From positions 795,637 through 859,636 of the forward strand of contig JAAKBF010000042.1 in NCBI GenBank assembly GCA_012656075.1: DNA of 64,000 nucleotides, written 5' to 3'. Below are positions 30,473 through 40,603 of the stretch, piece after piece. Under the pieces are notes generated by a model. It was not told the DNA's origin, searched no databases, and was given only the letters and a program-made list of their open reading frames with translations. Each line of letters opens with the position of its first letter. The first letter of the stretch is position 1. Source of the DNA: Phytophthora hibernalis (taxonomy: Eukaryota > Oomycota > Peronosporomycetes > Peronosporales > Peronosporaceae). The position numbers and the translations under genes are program-made.

Positions 30473-31383
30473 TTGGCCAGAGATGTAGGGCGAAACATTT
30501 CTGAACAGGATGCGGCCACCATTGAACTTTTGGGGAATTCGGGCGATACTGCTATCGAACGATGCTGGGGTATTGGAGCTGCACTGTACTTACTCGGAAT
30601 ATGGAGATGGAGAGTATCTCATTTCAACACTCTGAATGACACAAGTGCCGATTATCATGTTCATGGCTTGGCATTCAGACTTCACGGCGTATACGGGTCG
30701 GTAATGAGCGGATTACCCGACGCAGTAGAGCCTCACATCCGGGTACGAGTCCGACAGATCGTACGCAACTTACTGGGAGATGAAAGGACGGATCTGATGA
30801 GCAGCATAGGCATTTCTGATCACGCCTACATTGTCTTTACCATCGGGGAGCTATGCGAGGCGGTGCCCACAGAGGAAGTAGCACGATGATCGCGAAGGTG
30901 GACCGCCAAGCTGGGGGCTTCGAAATAATGTACACGACGGCGCAACTTTATCAAAGCGAGCGTGCTGACCAATTACTGACGGCTCACTTGGGGTTACTTC
31001 AGGGGCTCTCATACTGTCAGCGCCACGGATGGCAAAGGCCCCATGTTGTCGGATATAACGCGACAGCACTGAGACAACTTGCGACGAGGAAGCCTCCGAC
31101 GGCGAAACATTTCAAGGGGCCTTATCGGAAGACACGCCGGGTTGCTGATGCAGTCGACGTCGATAGCTGGACGACGCAGATAAGAGAATATAACCGGACG
31201 GCACATGAATTGGCACGACTGGCATGCACAACGGGGGTCGGCATGGAGTGGCGTGCAGACTCACAACAGACCGTGGGTAAACAATGGGCGGCTATTCGAG
31301 AGAAGGCTGCAGCAGATGTGAAGCAATGGGTCGCATCACAAGTGGAACCTGACCCACTCACCTCGACGAAAGGAAAAGTGTAA
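30473..31383 (+). pseudogene. Non-LTR retrotransposon C-terminus with RNase H-like domain
   Basis: Two overlapping frames (30473-30889 and about 30889-31383) make one degraded polypeptide. The second is an RNase H-like domain of the type that ends some oomycete LINE polyproteins: a YTTAQLYQSERADQLL helix, then a conserved HGWQRPHVVGYNATALRQL strand-helix, then RRVADAVDVDSW and a final EYNRTAHELARLA with the last active-site-like helix. The first frame looks like the linker between RT and RNase H. No RT is left in the window and no poly-A tail was identified. The family call rests on the wording of the RNase H part. Confidence 0.6.
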
Positions 31384-31580
31384 CAACACGGGTGGGAAAT
31401 ATTTCCGGCGCATAGCGCAGAAAAGGTCGCAACACCGACTAGTATGATGCATACACAGGTTGGTTACGGGCATTAGGTGGCGTTAGATTTGCTAAATGAC
31501 ATTAAGGTACCTCATTTCAAATTCGAAAACCGTTTTGAAGGTTTCCGAGCGCCGCCACGCATGTCTCTAGCTCATTTTCA

Positions 31581-33425
31581 GATTCGCCGCGTGGAGAACA
31601 CATGGCCTTCCAGGCTAGGTGGCGGGACCTGACGAAGCTCGAGTGGAAGGCGAGCAAGCCGACAGGACTTTTCAATGACTACATCTATCTGAAGCCTGGA
31701 AAGAAGAAGAGAGGCGATTCTTGCGGGCAAGATTATTTCGTGTGCAAAGAAATACTGATGAAGCACCTGGATGGCATTGGCTTGGGTACGTCTACATATG
31801 TATGAAGTGACTCTGACATTTTCATCGGTCTGTTCTAAGCAGAGATGAGAGCTCGAGAGCTGGGCGAGGCTGGATCGACACCGGCGTCGTCAAAGGACAC
31901 GAGTTCAACGCGTGTTGACGGATCATGCGAAGAAGGAACCGGCAGACCACCAAGCGTCGGTCGGCGATACCACTGCACGCGACACATCGGTCACAGAGAT
32001 GATTTCAGCACGAGACACCGCGGGTATGAGTAAACTACGCTGTGTTTACACGTTCGGGCAATTGCTAATCATGGATTGTCTTGATATCGGGGTCTAGACG
32101 AAGAACTCAGCGAAGAAGATATCAATGATCCTCCCACCACTCCAGCGACTTCTCCTCACTATGGGAAGACCATTCACGGTGTCTCGCCGCATGACACTAC
32201 ATTTAGTGATAAAGATGAGCGGAGATCTGTCGACGAGGATATCGAAGAGTCTTCAGATGGTAAGAACCTATATGTACAGGTTTAGCCGTTCGATTGGTTC
32301 TCATTATGATGTATCTTGATTATAACATGTAGCACCTTCACCCCAGACGCAACGTAATCTCCGTAGCGAATTTTGTAACGCAGCCGACACACTTGCTTCG
32401 ATCTCGAACAGTATAATCCAATCTGCAAATCTACCAACCCTAGATGAAGACGCAAATCATCCGACCGAGCTGGGTGTGTCACACTTGTACATATACGTTT
32501 CAGATCTGTCGCTAACTTGTATGTCCATGATATGAAATTGGTGTAGAAGTTACCACCTTTGCCGAAACCATTTCTAATGATGTGAAGTACGTAGCCCTCG
32601 ATTCGGATTGCGAGGACGATGAGGGCACTGGATGGGACAGCGAGGAGCTTACTAGAGATATTGAACCATATTACGACATTGATATGGGCGCCCCCCACAA
32701 CAGGGGCTACTGTCTGATGCGGCGCTGTTAGATGCTGTCGGGGGCGTTGGTCAAATTGTTTCCGGGAACGTGAAACGACCCTTTGGCGAAGAGATGGTGG
32801 AGACCGCTGACCAAGCCGACGCCCTATGAGTATCTTATGGAGCCTGATGAGCCGCGGCCTTCGGCGGCAATGGAGGTGGATTATCCAATATTGTATAAAG
32901 ATGAACATGGTCCCACGCCACGGGCGTTACAACCTGCCTCCACACCTTCGGGTGCGTTCTTTTATTTTTTGCTGTCTGCACTATGGGAGGACATTTATCT
33001 ACAACAAGCAAGTGGCCCGAGAGAATAAACATAAACATCCGGGGTTCGAGCGCAAGGAGCGCGACAGAAATAGAGCTGACCTTAACAAGATTGAAGACAT
33101 AACGGAGCGAGATCTGTGCGTGTTTATGGGTCTGCCGTTTGCCCGCACTATTTCTCCAAACAAGGAAAAGGTTGAGAATCACTGGAAAACGACGAAAGAG
33201 CGCGCCATTCCTTGAGGGTGCGTTGGTCAGTTTATGGTGCGAGCCAGATTCATGAACCTGTCACGCAATCTTCACTTCAGTGATAATGCGGACCCAAAGG
33301 CCCTCGTGGATCGGTTCGGTAACAATGTCGGCGTGACGAGTGTACTATCTGCGGGACCAATTCAGCCCCCAGGGGCAGACGGAAATTACTACTGCATAGA
33401 ATTTGCATATTTACATGTGACGTGA
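31581..33425 (+). pseudogene. PiggyBac-like transposase remnant with introns
   Basis: The conserved piece is around 32780-33330. It shows PTPRALQPASTPSGAFFYF, then ITERDLCVFMGLPFARTI and NKEKVENHWKTT, then RFMNLSRNLHFSDNADPKA, in three frames, which is the start of the PiggyBac transposase domain. Upstream, 31602-31785 encodes a Trp-containing N-terminal module (KPTGLFNDYIYLKPG). Between them several GT-AG introns can be drawn, for example from 31786 to about 31840, from about 32021 to 32097 and from about 32260 to 32330. The catalytic Asp-bearing C-terminal half is missing after about 33425. A truncated, non-functional copy. Confidence 0.7.
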
Positions 33426-33608
33426 ACAATTTCGAAATGAATGTGGGTTAATGGAAATTACTTGGGCTTACAAGCTACGGCTGTGGAGAACTTCGGACGG
33501 CGTGAAGGTAGCTGGAAAATAAACGAAGAAGCAGGGAAACACCAGCCAGTGGGTTATATCTCTTCAGTTGAAGCAATGTTGGCTAGGGCTGCCAAGCTGA
33601 ACGCTGCA

Positions 33609-34716
33609 TCATCTGGGACGGGAGAAGGAGCGGAGTAGTCCTCGGTCATGTCTTCGTCCCTCTTTTCTTGAGCCGTTGACCCTTGAGGTCCCAACCGAAT
33701 CTGGCGCGACCCATGGGGCTATGATTGCAGCCGGCGACAGGGAACGCTCCACCATCAGACCGTATACCACCTCCGCTTGGGTCATGCCGCGAGGCACGAA
33801 TAAGGACACTGGCCAGCTGCACGGGGAGAAGGTGGCGTTGAAGAGATGGCTCGAAGGCGCATCCACCCAGCCGTTACACCAGAGCTGGCGAGCCTCCACG
33901 GTCGCGTGTTCATCGCACCAATCCTCGGAAGTTGAAGCCCACTCAAGCACCTCAAATGGGTACAGTGGGTAAGAGGGTACAACCAAAACTTGGTCGGTCT
34001 CTCGCGAGCCTTGTTGGGGGCTCAATTCACCACTCCCAACAGCGGTAGATCATCTGCTGACGCAAAAAGTCCGCCCGAAGGTTGCGGGCCTTATTGTACT
34101 CGACCCAGGCCGCCTGAAGAGCGGCGACAGAAGGATCGTCAGCACCGAGCCTCTGGGTCAGACCCCGAAGGAAGCCTTGGGCTGCGGCGATGTGAACCCA
34201 GTGAGGCCGTTCCCAGAGAGCTAGATCGAGATCTTCTTTCTCGGTCTTGTCGGTGGAGACACCCTGGAATTGACGCCACATCTTGATCGTGCGAGCCAAC
34301 CCGGTGGCACGAGTTGAGATCTTGGTTCCGGAGGGTGCTTAACCAAACCGAAGCAGCAAGTCGTATCAGGCATTTGCCGGCGCACTATCTGCCACGGGTG
34401 GACCGGGTTGGTCCGAGCACGGAGACTCGACACCCTTCTGGATGGGCGGAATCAAGCATCTGTTGTGCATCTGACACAAGACTTCCTGGACACACGGTGT
34501 TAAATTAGAGCCCGCCATCAGAGCAATCCGCTGGGAAGGGGTGCTAGATGTAACGGGCACGGCCGGGGTGAATGTGCTCGGATCCGTACCCGGTACAGTG
34601 GAAAGCGTCGCCGTCACTTCGGTGTGCGAACGCCGAAGTACCAACCAAGCCCCGGCGAGGTGCCAGCGTGCATGGCTGCCGGATCCTGCCGGAGCATCGG
34701 TGCCGCCCGCAGTCAA
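33609..34716 (-). pseudogene. Unassigned degenerate retroelement-like ORF set
   Basis: Several minus-strand frames (34716-34366, 34299-34027, 34025-33609) follow one another with shared character and breaks. They contain ordered pieces such as LDLALWERPHWVHIAAAQGF and EYNKARNLRADFLRQQMIY, then a Trp-rich piece with WCNGWVDAPSSHLFNATFSP and GMTQAEVVYGLMVERSLSP. I do not know the family. The position between PiggyBac and gypsy remnants and the broken frames suggest a transposable-element gene. It stops where the left LTR of element D begins, 25 bp further right. Confidence 0.4.
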
Positions 34717-34740
34717 ACCGGCTGGGATCGGTAGAGCTGA

Positions 34741-34891
34741 TGTAACGGGTTACATGGAGCTTACGGTGTACCCACCTTCCTCTCCCTAAAGCAGTACTCT
34801 GTATTGGATAGTGATTAGATATCAGTAGATAGCTTCACAACCACTGGTTGGAAAGCTTAGCTTCACTATGCTAGATAGTGAATACATTTAC
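34741..34891 (+). repeat. Left LTR of element D
   Basis: About 151 bp, starts TGTAACGGGTTACATGG, ends TACATTTAC. It contains about 12 extra bases (ACGGTGTACCCA region) relative to the right LTR. It abuts minus-strand RT sequence instead of a primer-binding site, so the break is exactly at the LTR edge. Confidence 0.85.
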
Positions 34892-35115
34892 TCTCGCGCA
34901 CCATACCCGCCTCGTGCTTCGCACGGAAGAACGCGTCAATGACGTCACACTGCTCCCGTGGTAAAGGCCACTGCCTCGTCACACAGTACTTGGTTCCAGG
35001 AACCAGATCAATCTCATGACGTACTCCTCGATCCGGAGGGAGACCCGAGGGTGGATCCTTAGAGACGACGTCTTGATATTCCTTTACCAAGGCATAATAC
35101 GGAGCCGATGGATCT
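34892..35115 (-). pseudogene. Inverted RT N-terminal piece (element D)
   Basis: Minus-strand coding for the protease-RT junction and the start of RT: EYQDVVSKDPPSGLPPDRG, DLVPGTKYCVTRQWPLP, AGMVRESK. This is the same text as the start of pol in element C (about 18440-18250). It is cut at the LTR on its left and at plus-strand gag on its right (about 35115). Confidence 0.85.
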
Positions 35116-35891
35116 CAGCTGTGCTGAAGATGAGGAGGCCGCACTTCTTGCTGCTGAACAGCGTATGGGCATCCGTAGATGTTTCACATGTGGTGACACG
35201 CGACACCTACGGGCAGGGTGACCGCTACGCAAGCAACGTCAGGCTCCATCGAGCAGAAGCTCCGCTTCTAACCAGTCTTCTGGTTCGTCGCGGGAAACGG
35301 CAGCACCCAGTAGGCGCGGGACGGCCTACTGGGGTAGAACTAAGTTCTGTTGAGCCTCTAGGAGAAGGAGGACGGCAGGTCTTAGCCCCGCAGAGCACCG
35401 TGCTCTTAAACACGGAACGTGAACGCAAGCCAGGCTTGCTAGTCATTCAAGCGACCATCAAGGGGTTTCCCAAGCCGTGGACGATCTTGATCGACTCTGG
35501 GGCGTCGGGCAACTATGCTCGACGCTCCACGGTGGATGGAAGTCAGCAGTATGCTGAGGCGCTAGTGGCGCGTGTGAGTGGTACAATTACCGTCCGTCTC
35601 GCGACGGGAACCTGTATCACAGTACCCAAGGTCCCTGTGGACCTGGGTGTGAAGTTCCTTGACTTCGACAGCATCGAACGCTGTCTGGTCTTGGACCTGG
35701 ATTCGAGGTACGATCTCATCCTTGGCATGGCCTGGATTGAACGCCATGAGCCACGGATTGATTGGAGGTCGAAGACCTTGGGCGCAACGCGCTTTTCCCT
35801 GGCGGATCTTTGGCGAGTCATGAACCCACCTCTGCTTGGAAGCAAAAGCGCTATTGGCGCGAGCACTGGACCGAGTCGGTCAATGTGCTAG
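35116..35891 (+). pseudogene. Gag zinc knuckle and aspartic protease (element D)
   Basis: Starts in the C-terminal end of gag: CFTCGDTRHLRAG is the first part of a CCHC knuckle (its last Cys is not visible in frame). Then, after a frame change, comes a retropepsin with TILIDSGASGNYARR and YDLILGMAWIERHEPRIDWR. It is a close homologue of the protease of element C (19617-18322). The protease core is intact in one frame from about 35380 to 35891. Confidence 0.85.
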
Positions 35892-36360
35892 ATATTGGAG
35901 TGTCTGAGTTAATCGACACTGAGGCTGTCTTGGACAGCGATTCCGAGACGAGCTCGAGGACGGTTGGTGGAGCGGCACGTAATCCGCTAAGCGGCGTTCG
36001 TTGCGATAACGACGTCTCGTGGCATGCCACGGAGAGCATGGTCGGCAGTCTGCCGAGGCATCAAGAGTGTGATCTCACTGATGCACGTGGAACGGCGCGT
36101 AATCCGTTGAACGGTGATCGTCACTGCGGTGGGGCACTGTTGCACGCCAGTGAAGGCGTGGTCGGCCGCGAGCCGAGGCATCATGGAGGCGAGCCTCTTG
36201 ATGCGTGTGGGGTGGCACATATTCCACTGGGTGGGGCCAGCGAGTCATGCAGCTCCTCACCGCATGTCGACTTCGACATGGAAGCTCCTACGGGCAACAC
36301 GAGGTGGCGACACACTGTCAACACCCTCATCTCTTCGAGGCGAACCCCGTCTGCGCGGAG

Positions 36361-36722
36361 GAGGCAGAAGTCCGACGCGTCACAGACGACACTGAATGGT
36401 TGGCCAGGTCTGGCAGCGCCAAGATAGGTGCGTGAAGGAGACTCTCCTTGACTGCCTCAAAGGCCTCTTGATGATTGGTGCCCCAGCACCATTCCGCATC
36501 CTTTTAAGGAGATTCGACAAAGGTCGAGCCATATCAGCGTAGTTTGCGCTATACTTGTGCAAGTAGTTGGCGAGACCCAACCACTTTCACAAGTCCTTCT
36601 GGTTCTTAGGAACCGGCCAGTTCACGATGGCCTTGACCTTCCGCACGAAGGCCTCGCTTGCCGATGGAGCACCCTAAGAAGGGAATCACTTCCGCACCAA
36701 AGACACACTTGTCTGCGTTGGT
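36361..36722 (-). pseudogene. Inverted RT C-terminal piece (element D)
   Basis: Minus-strand coding for the RT thumb/connection: LYTNADKCVFGAEVIPFLGC, then after a frame change MGLANYLHKYSANYADMARP and APILALPDL, ending in the first lines of RNase H. On the plus strand directly to the right (36724 on) RNase H continues with FGCALLQTDAEG. The two pieces would be neighbours in an intact polyprotein, so the break is an inversion breakpoint within the RNase H gene. Confidence 0.85.
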
Positions 36723-36723
36723 G

Positions 36724-38420
36724 TACAATTTCGGCTGTGCACTGCTGCAGACAGACGCCGAGGGGCGAGACCGCGTGATCGCGTTTGAATCTCGCCAGCT
36801 CAAAGCTGCAGAGAAGAACTATCCAGTTCATGACAAGGAACTACTTGCGATGAAGTACGCTCTTGTTAAGTTCAGGGTTCACCTGCTCGGCTCCAAGCCG
36901 TTTTTGATCTTCACTGATCATGCCTCTTTGCGCACTGCGACCCAGTCGCCTCACCTCTCGCAGAGGATGGCCCGATGGCTGTCCTTCTTTGCTGAATATA
37001 ACTTCGAGGTGAAGTATAAGCCAGGAAAGCAGAACGCTTTGGCTGATGCGCTATCGCGCAGGCCAGATTACGAGCTAGACCATGTCACGACAGTGACTTC
37101 GTCTGTACCAGACTTAATTAGGGCAAAGTATGCCAGCGACGACATGTGCGTGGCACAACTACACGCTCTTGGGAGCAACGAGTTTAAAGACTCGGACATT
37201 AAATTGTCGTCGCGCTTACGCGCTAGGCTGCATCGGTACTCCTCGATGACGGCCTGCTGTATTACAGCACGGATGCGGCCGATACACCACGCATGGTCGT
37301 TCCTCATGACGAGGACTTGAAGTATCGTATCCTCTATGAGGCTCATGACACGCCTGTGGCCGGCCATCTCGGTCGTGAGAAGACTTATAGCTCTGTGTGC
37401 ACACACTACTGGTGGCCCAAGCTTTATAAGTGGACAAGCACGTACGTGCGCACGTGTGAGACGTGTCAACGTGTAAAGCCGTCTCCCCACTCATCGGCGC
37501 CCCTGGAAGTTTGCCTGTCCCTACGGGATGCTGGCGATCCATGAGTATGGATTTCGTGTTTGGCCTGCCGAAGGACTCGGCGGGCAACACCGGCATCGTG
37601 CTCTTTGTTGACTGTCTGAGCAAGATGGCTCATCTAGCGGCTGTGCCGGACTCCATTACAGGAGAACGAACGGCTACGATCTTTCTCGATCGCGTTTTCC
37701 GCCAGCACGGGCTGCCGGAGGCAATTGTCTCGGATCGAGACCCCGTTTTACCGGGAAGTTTTGGTCGTCCGTCTTCTAGGTGCTGGGCACCAGGTTAGAT
37801 ATGTCCACCGCGGACCACCCTCAGACTGACGGTCAAACGGAACGCGTTAATCGCGTTGTCGAGGATATCCTCCGCAGCATGTGTGCTGAAACACCTAAGC
37901 GCTGGAGCGCTATGCTTCCACTCGTGGAGTTTGCATTGAATAATGCGGTACATGCTTCCACCGGTTATACACCGCTCTACGTGAACGGCTTAACCAACCC
38001 GTGCGTCCTGCTCACGCCGCCACTCCGTGGTTCAGGGCTTGGTGGGGGAGGCTAGCCGGGCGGCTTGCTGAAGTCAGCCCTGCTAAAGTTCGACGTCAGG
38101 TTGACGCCTTTGTGTCAACGCGACTTAGTGTCTTACGACATGCCAGAGACACCATGGCAGAGAGCCAAGACATGCAAAAGGAACATGCAGATGCTAAAGG
38201 CAGAGGAAATGTTGAAAGCTTTGAGGTCGGTGACCTGGTTTTATTAAATGCAAAGAACCTACCTACACATGCAATGTATGCAGTCTTCAAGACGAAGTTG
38301 CGTCCAAGATTCATCGGGCCTTTCAAGGTCGTGGCCAAACGGGATCTAGCGTATACGCTTAATCTTCCGAAGAAGATGCGTACGCACCCGACGTTTTACG
38401 TTGGCTTACCCAAGCCGTAT
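36724..38420 (+). pseudogene. RNase H and integrase (element D)
   Basis: RNase H from 36724 (FESRQLKAAEKNYPVHDKE, FTDHASLRT), the integrase zinc domain (HDTPVAGHLGREKTY, CETCQRVK) near 37340-37490, then the core: SMDFVFGLP, VSDRDP, and after a frameshift near 37780 TADHPQTDGQTERVNRV. Another frame (from about 38080) has FEVGDLVLLNAKNLP and RFIGPFKVVAK, the GPF/Y module. All catalytic acids are present but spread over three frames. Confidence 0.88.
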
Positions 38421-38807
38421 CGGGACCCGGCGGAGGTAAACGCTGAGGCGTTGGCCCCGGGGCGGGCGTCGGCCCGAAGTTCCCCTGCAACAGGCTGGTC
38501 AGCGTGTTTACCTGACCCTGCAAGCCAATCAGGCTCCGCTCCAATTCAGCTAAGCGCCCCGCTTGCTGCTGCATGGCCGTCTCTGACGCAGACGAGCGAC
38601 GCTCGAACTCCACAAGTCGGTCAGAGGCCGACTGGGGAAGGCACACCCAGTCCATTCGCTCATCGAGCCGCGCCAGCGCATCCACAGTTGGGCACGATCC
38701 GTCGTCTCCTCGCGAAGTCGCGCGCGCAGTAAACGAACCTCGTTCACATACTGTCGGAACTCCGCCTGAGTTGGCAGCGCCATCACCGGCTCAAAGTCGT
38801 CCGCCAC
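38359..38807 (-). pseudogene. Antisense coiled-coil ORF (element D)
   Basis: Opposite the integrase-chromodomain linker, the minus strand encodes a heptad-rich polypeptide in two overlapping frames joined near 38680: QAEFRQYVNEVRLLRARLR, then ALARLDERMDW and LERSLIGLQGQVNTLTSLLQ, ending in a Pro-rich tail (GPTPAPGPTPQ). The Leu/Arg/Glu/Gln pattern is much more protein-like than the plus frame in the same place. Element C has an opposite-strand coiled coil at the equivalent location (15474-15776). Confidence 0.5.
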
Positions 38808-38817
38808 TGGCGCTGCT

Positions 38818-39000
38818 TGACGAGCAGGGTGTGCTCCACTATCATGTGGAGCGTATTCTAGAGAAGCGTCGCTGCCGTGGGCATAACCAGTATCTGGTAA
38901 AGTGGCGCGGGGGCCTCACTCGCACAACTCATGGGAGTTTGAAGTGCCGCTCCGGCAGGACTGTCCAGACGCCGTGGACGCTTTTGACCTCCGTGGTCGA
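38818..39000 (+). pseudogene. Chromodomain of element D
   Basis: Plus-strand LLDEQGVLHYHVERILEKRR and NQYLVKWRGG, followed in another frame by SHNSWEFEVPLRQDC. It is the chromodomain core, with one frame break after WRG. Confidence 0.85.
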
Positions 39001-39149
39001 CAGCGCCCCGCGGGCTTGCGACCGCTACCCAGGTCGCGTCGCGCTTCCGCCAGTAGGGCGGGGGCTGACGGGTCAGAAGCTGAGCTCAAGCTTTGACCCT
39101 GAGCTGCTGCAGCCGACGACTCACTACGGTGAGGAACCGCAGCGCTCGA

Positions 39150-40205
39150 TTTAGCATTAAATTTTAAGGACGATCCCTTGAGCACGGCGGTAAGCCGCAT
39201 GCAACTGGCGTTTCGCCTTCAACTTCGCAAAGTCGAAGCGCAGCCGACGTTGCAATCGGACATCGTCCTCACGAAAACTAGCTCGGAGAGCAGCAACGGA
39301 AGGAGCCGGCGTGCTCCTTCCACCCAAGACTCAAATTGAGCATCATCCTCGCTAGCGAGCCCACCCATCTGCAAGACGACCGGGTAGTTCCGCATCTGTG
39401 GGACAGATTCCTTGCGCTGCTGACACAGCAGACGTCCACGGTACTCACGTGGCGTCGTGTGCTGCGGCGTCAGCAACCTCTCATGGAGAGACGCGCGAGC
39501 AGCATGCTCTTCTGCCGTACGCCGCGCGGGTCCACAGACGTAAGCCCCCAAGAGCTGCCCAGCAGCCTGCTTCGCAACCTCGCTCGGATCACGAGCCTCG
39601 AAACCATAATCACGGCGGCTCGGATTGAGCAGTGACCGAGCCATAGGACGCTGCGAGCGTGGTGCACTCTCCTGCGCCGCGAACTTCTGGCTCTGAGCCT
39701 CATCCAGGTCGTTGGTCAGAACGTTGGGCTCCATGGACACGTCCTCTTCTGCCGGGGGCAGGCGCGTCGCCGCGCACAGGGTTGACACGAGCGTCGACCG
39801 TTCAGGAAACGGATTTGGACTAGACACTCGGTGCCGTTCGGTATTGTCGATACGCCGAGGGCCGCTGGCCTCCGCCTCCTCTTCATGAGGCAGTTGCGTG
39901 TCGGACCCGTAGTCCACCTGCAACTCGCCCTCTTCGGCACCTTCGATTTCATCGAAGAGCAAGTCGCGAGCTAAGCGAATACGCTGCTGCGACGGATTAG
40001 TCGCGTCCTCTGCGGGCTGGTCATCACGGAGATCCCGTGTCGACGGCGATACTCCGCGTGGTACTCGCTCACCGAGAGCGTCGAGCGTGGCCTCGGCGAG
40101 GACGTAGCGGACGAAGTTAGGCTGAAAGCCGACGATGCACTGTATGCCGAGGACGAAGATGGGCTCTGCCCGAGCGACTTTGCGCTGCGTGTGGTCGATT
40201 GCCAA
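39150..40205 (-). pseudogene. Antisense coding sequence inside gypsy element D
   Basis: A 328-codon minus-strand frame (40205-39219, no ATG at its upstream edge) followed by a short frame to about 39165. It has an acidic segment (EIEGAEEGELQVDYGSDTQL), then TPREYRGRLLCQQRKE, NYPVVLQMGG, and after one frame change QRRLRFDFAKLKAKRQ with a basic end. The landmarks REYR, PVVL and QRRLRF align in order with the antisense sequence of element C (13843-15160). The location, between chromodomain and 3' LTR, is the same. Function unknown; not a known gypsy pol, gag or env protein that I can recognise. Confidence 0.6.
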
Positions 40206-40362
40206 ATGACCAACGCACCGATGGCTTGCAGCCGGGTTCTCAAGGAGAATGTCGCTATTGCGCCGGGTCCCGTGACGTACGGTGATCTTTCAACGGTCTG
40301 TAATCCTCTGTTGAGGCAATGACGATTGTGGACACGTGGTGTTCACAGTCTGGAGGGGAAGG

Positions 40363-40510
40363 TGTAACGGGGTTACATGGAGGTTAACCTTCCTCTCCCT
40401 AAAGAAGTACTCTGTACTGGATAGTGATTAGATATCAGTAGATAGCTTCACAACCACTGGTTGGATAGCTTAGCTTCACTATGCTAGATAGTGAATCTTA
40501 TACATTTACA
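40363..40510 (+). repeat. Right (3') LTR of element D
   Basis: 148 bp, TGTAACGGGG...CATTTACA, preceded by the polypurine tract TGGAGGGGAAGG at 40351-40362. Confidence 0.9.
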
Positions 40511-40603
40511 CCGTAGGCGGCTTGGCCGCAGGTAAGAACAAGAATACAGTTTACGTTTAGCAACGAAGAGGTCACAAGTCTTGGGTTACGACTACATCGA
40601 CTC

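Larger units (their letters stand above)
34741..40510 (+). mobile_element. Ty3/gypsy retrotransposon (element D), internally scrambled
   Basis: Bounded by two short, nearly identical LTRs: 34741-34891 and 40363-40510, both starting TGTAACGG and both carrying the word TAGTGATTAGATATCAGTAG. A purine tract TGGAGGGGAAGG precedes the right LTR, so the element reads left to right. Protease, RNase H, integrase and chromodomain are on the plus strand, but two RT pieces (34892-35115 and 36361-36722) are on the minus strand and gag is almost gone, so the interior has been rearranged. No matching target duplication flanks the LTRs (GCTGA before, CCGTA after). Opposite to pol, the element carries a homologue of the antisense coding sequence of element C. 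Confidence 0.85.

Noticed and set aside
34741..40510. A five-base target duplication around element D.
   Set aside because: The bases before (GCTGA) and after (CCGTA) the LTRs do not match, so none is claimed; this agrees with the rearranged interior.
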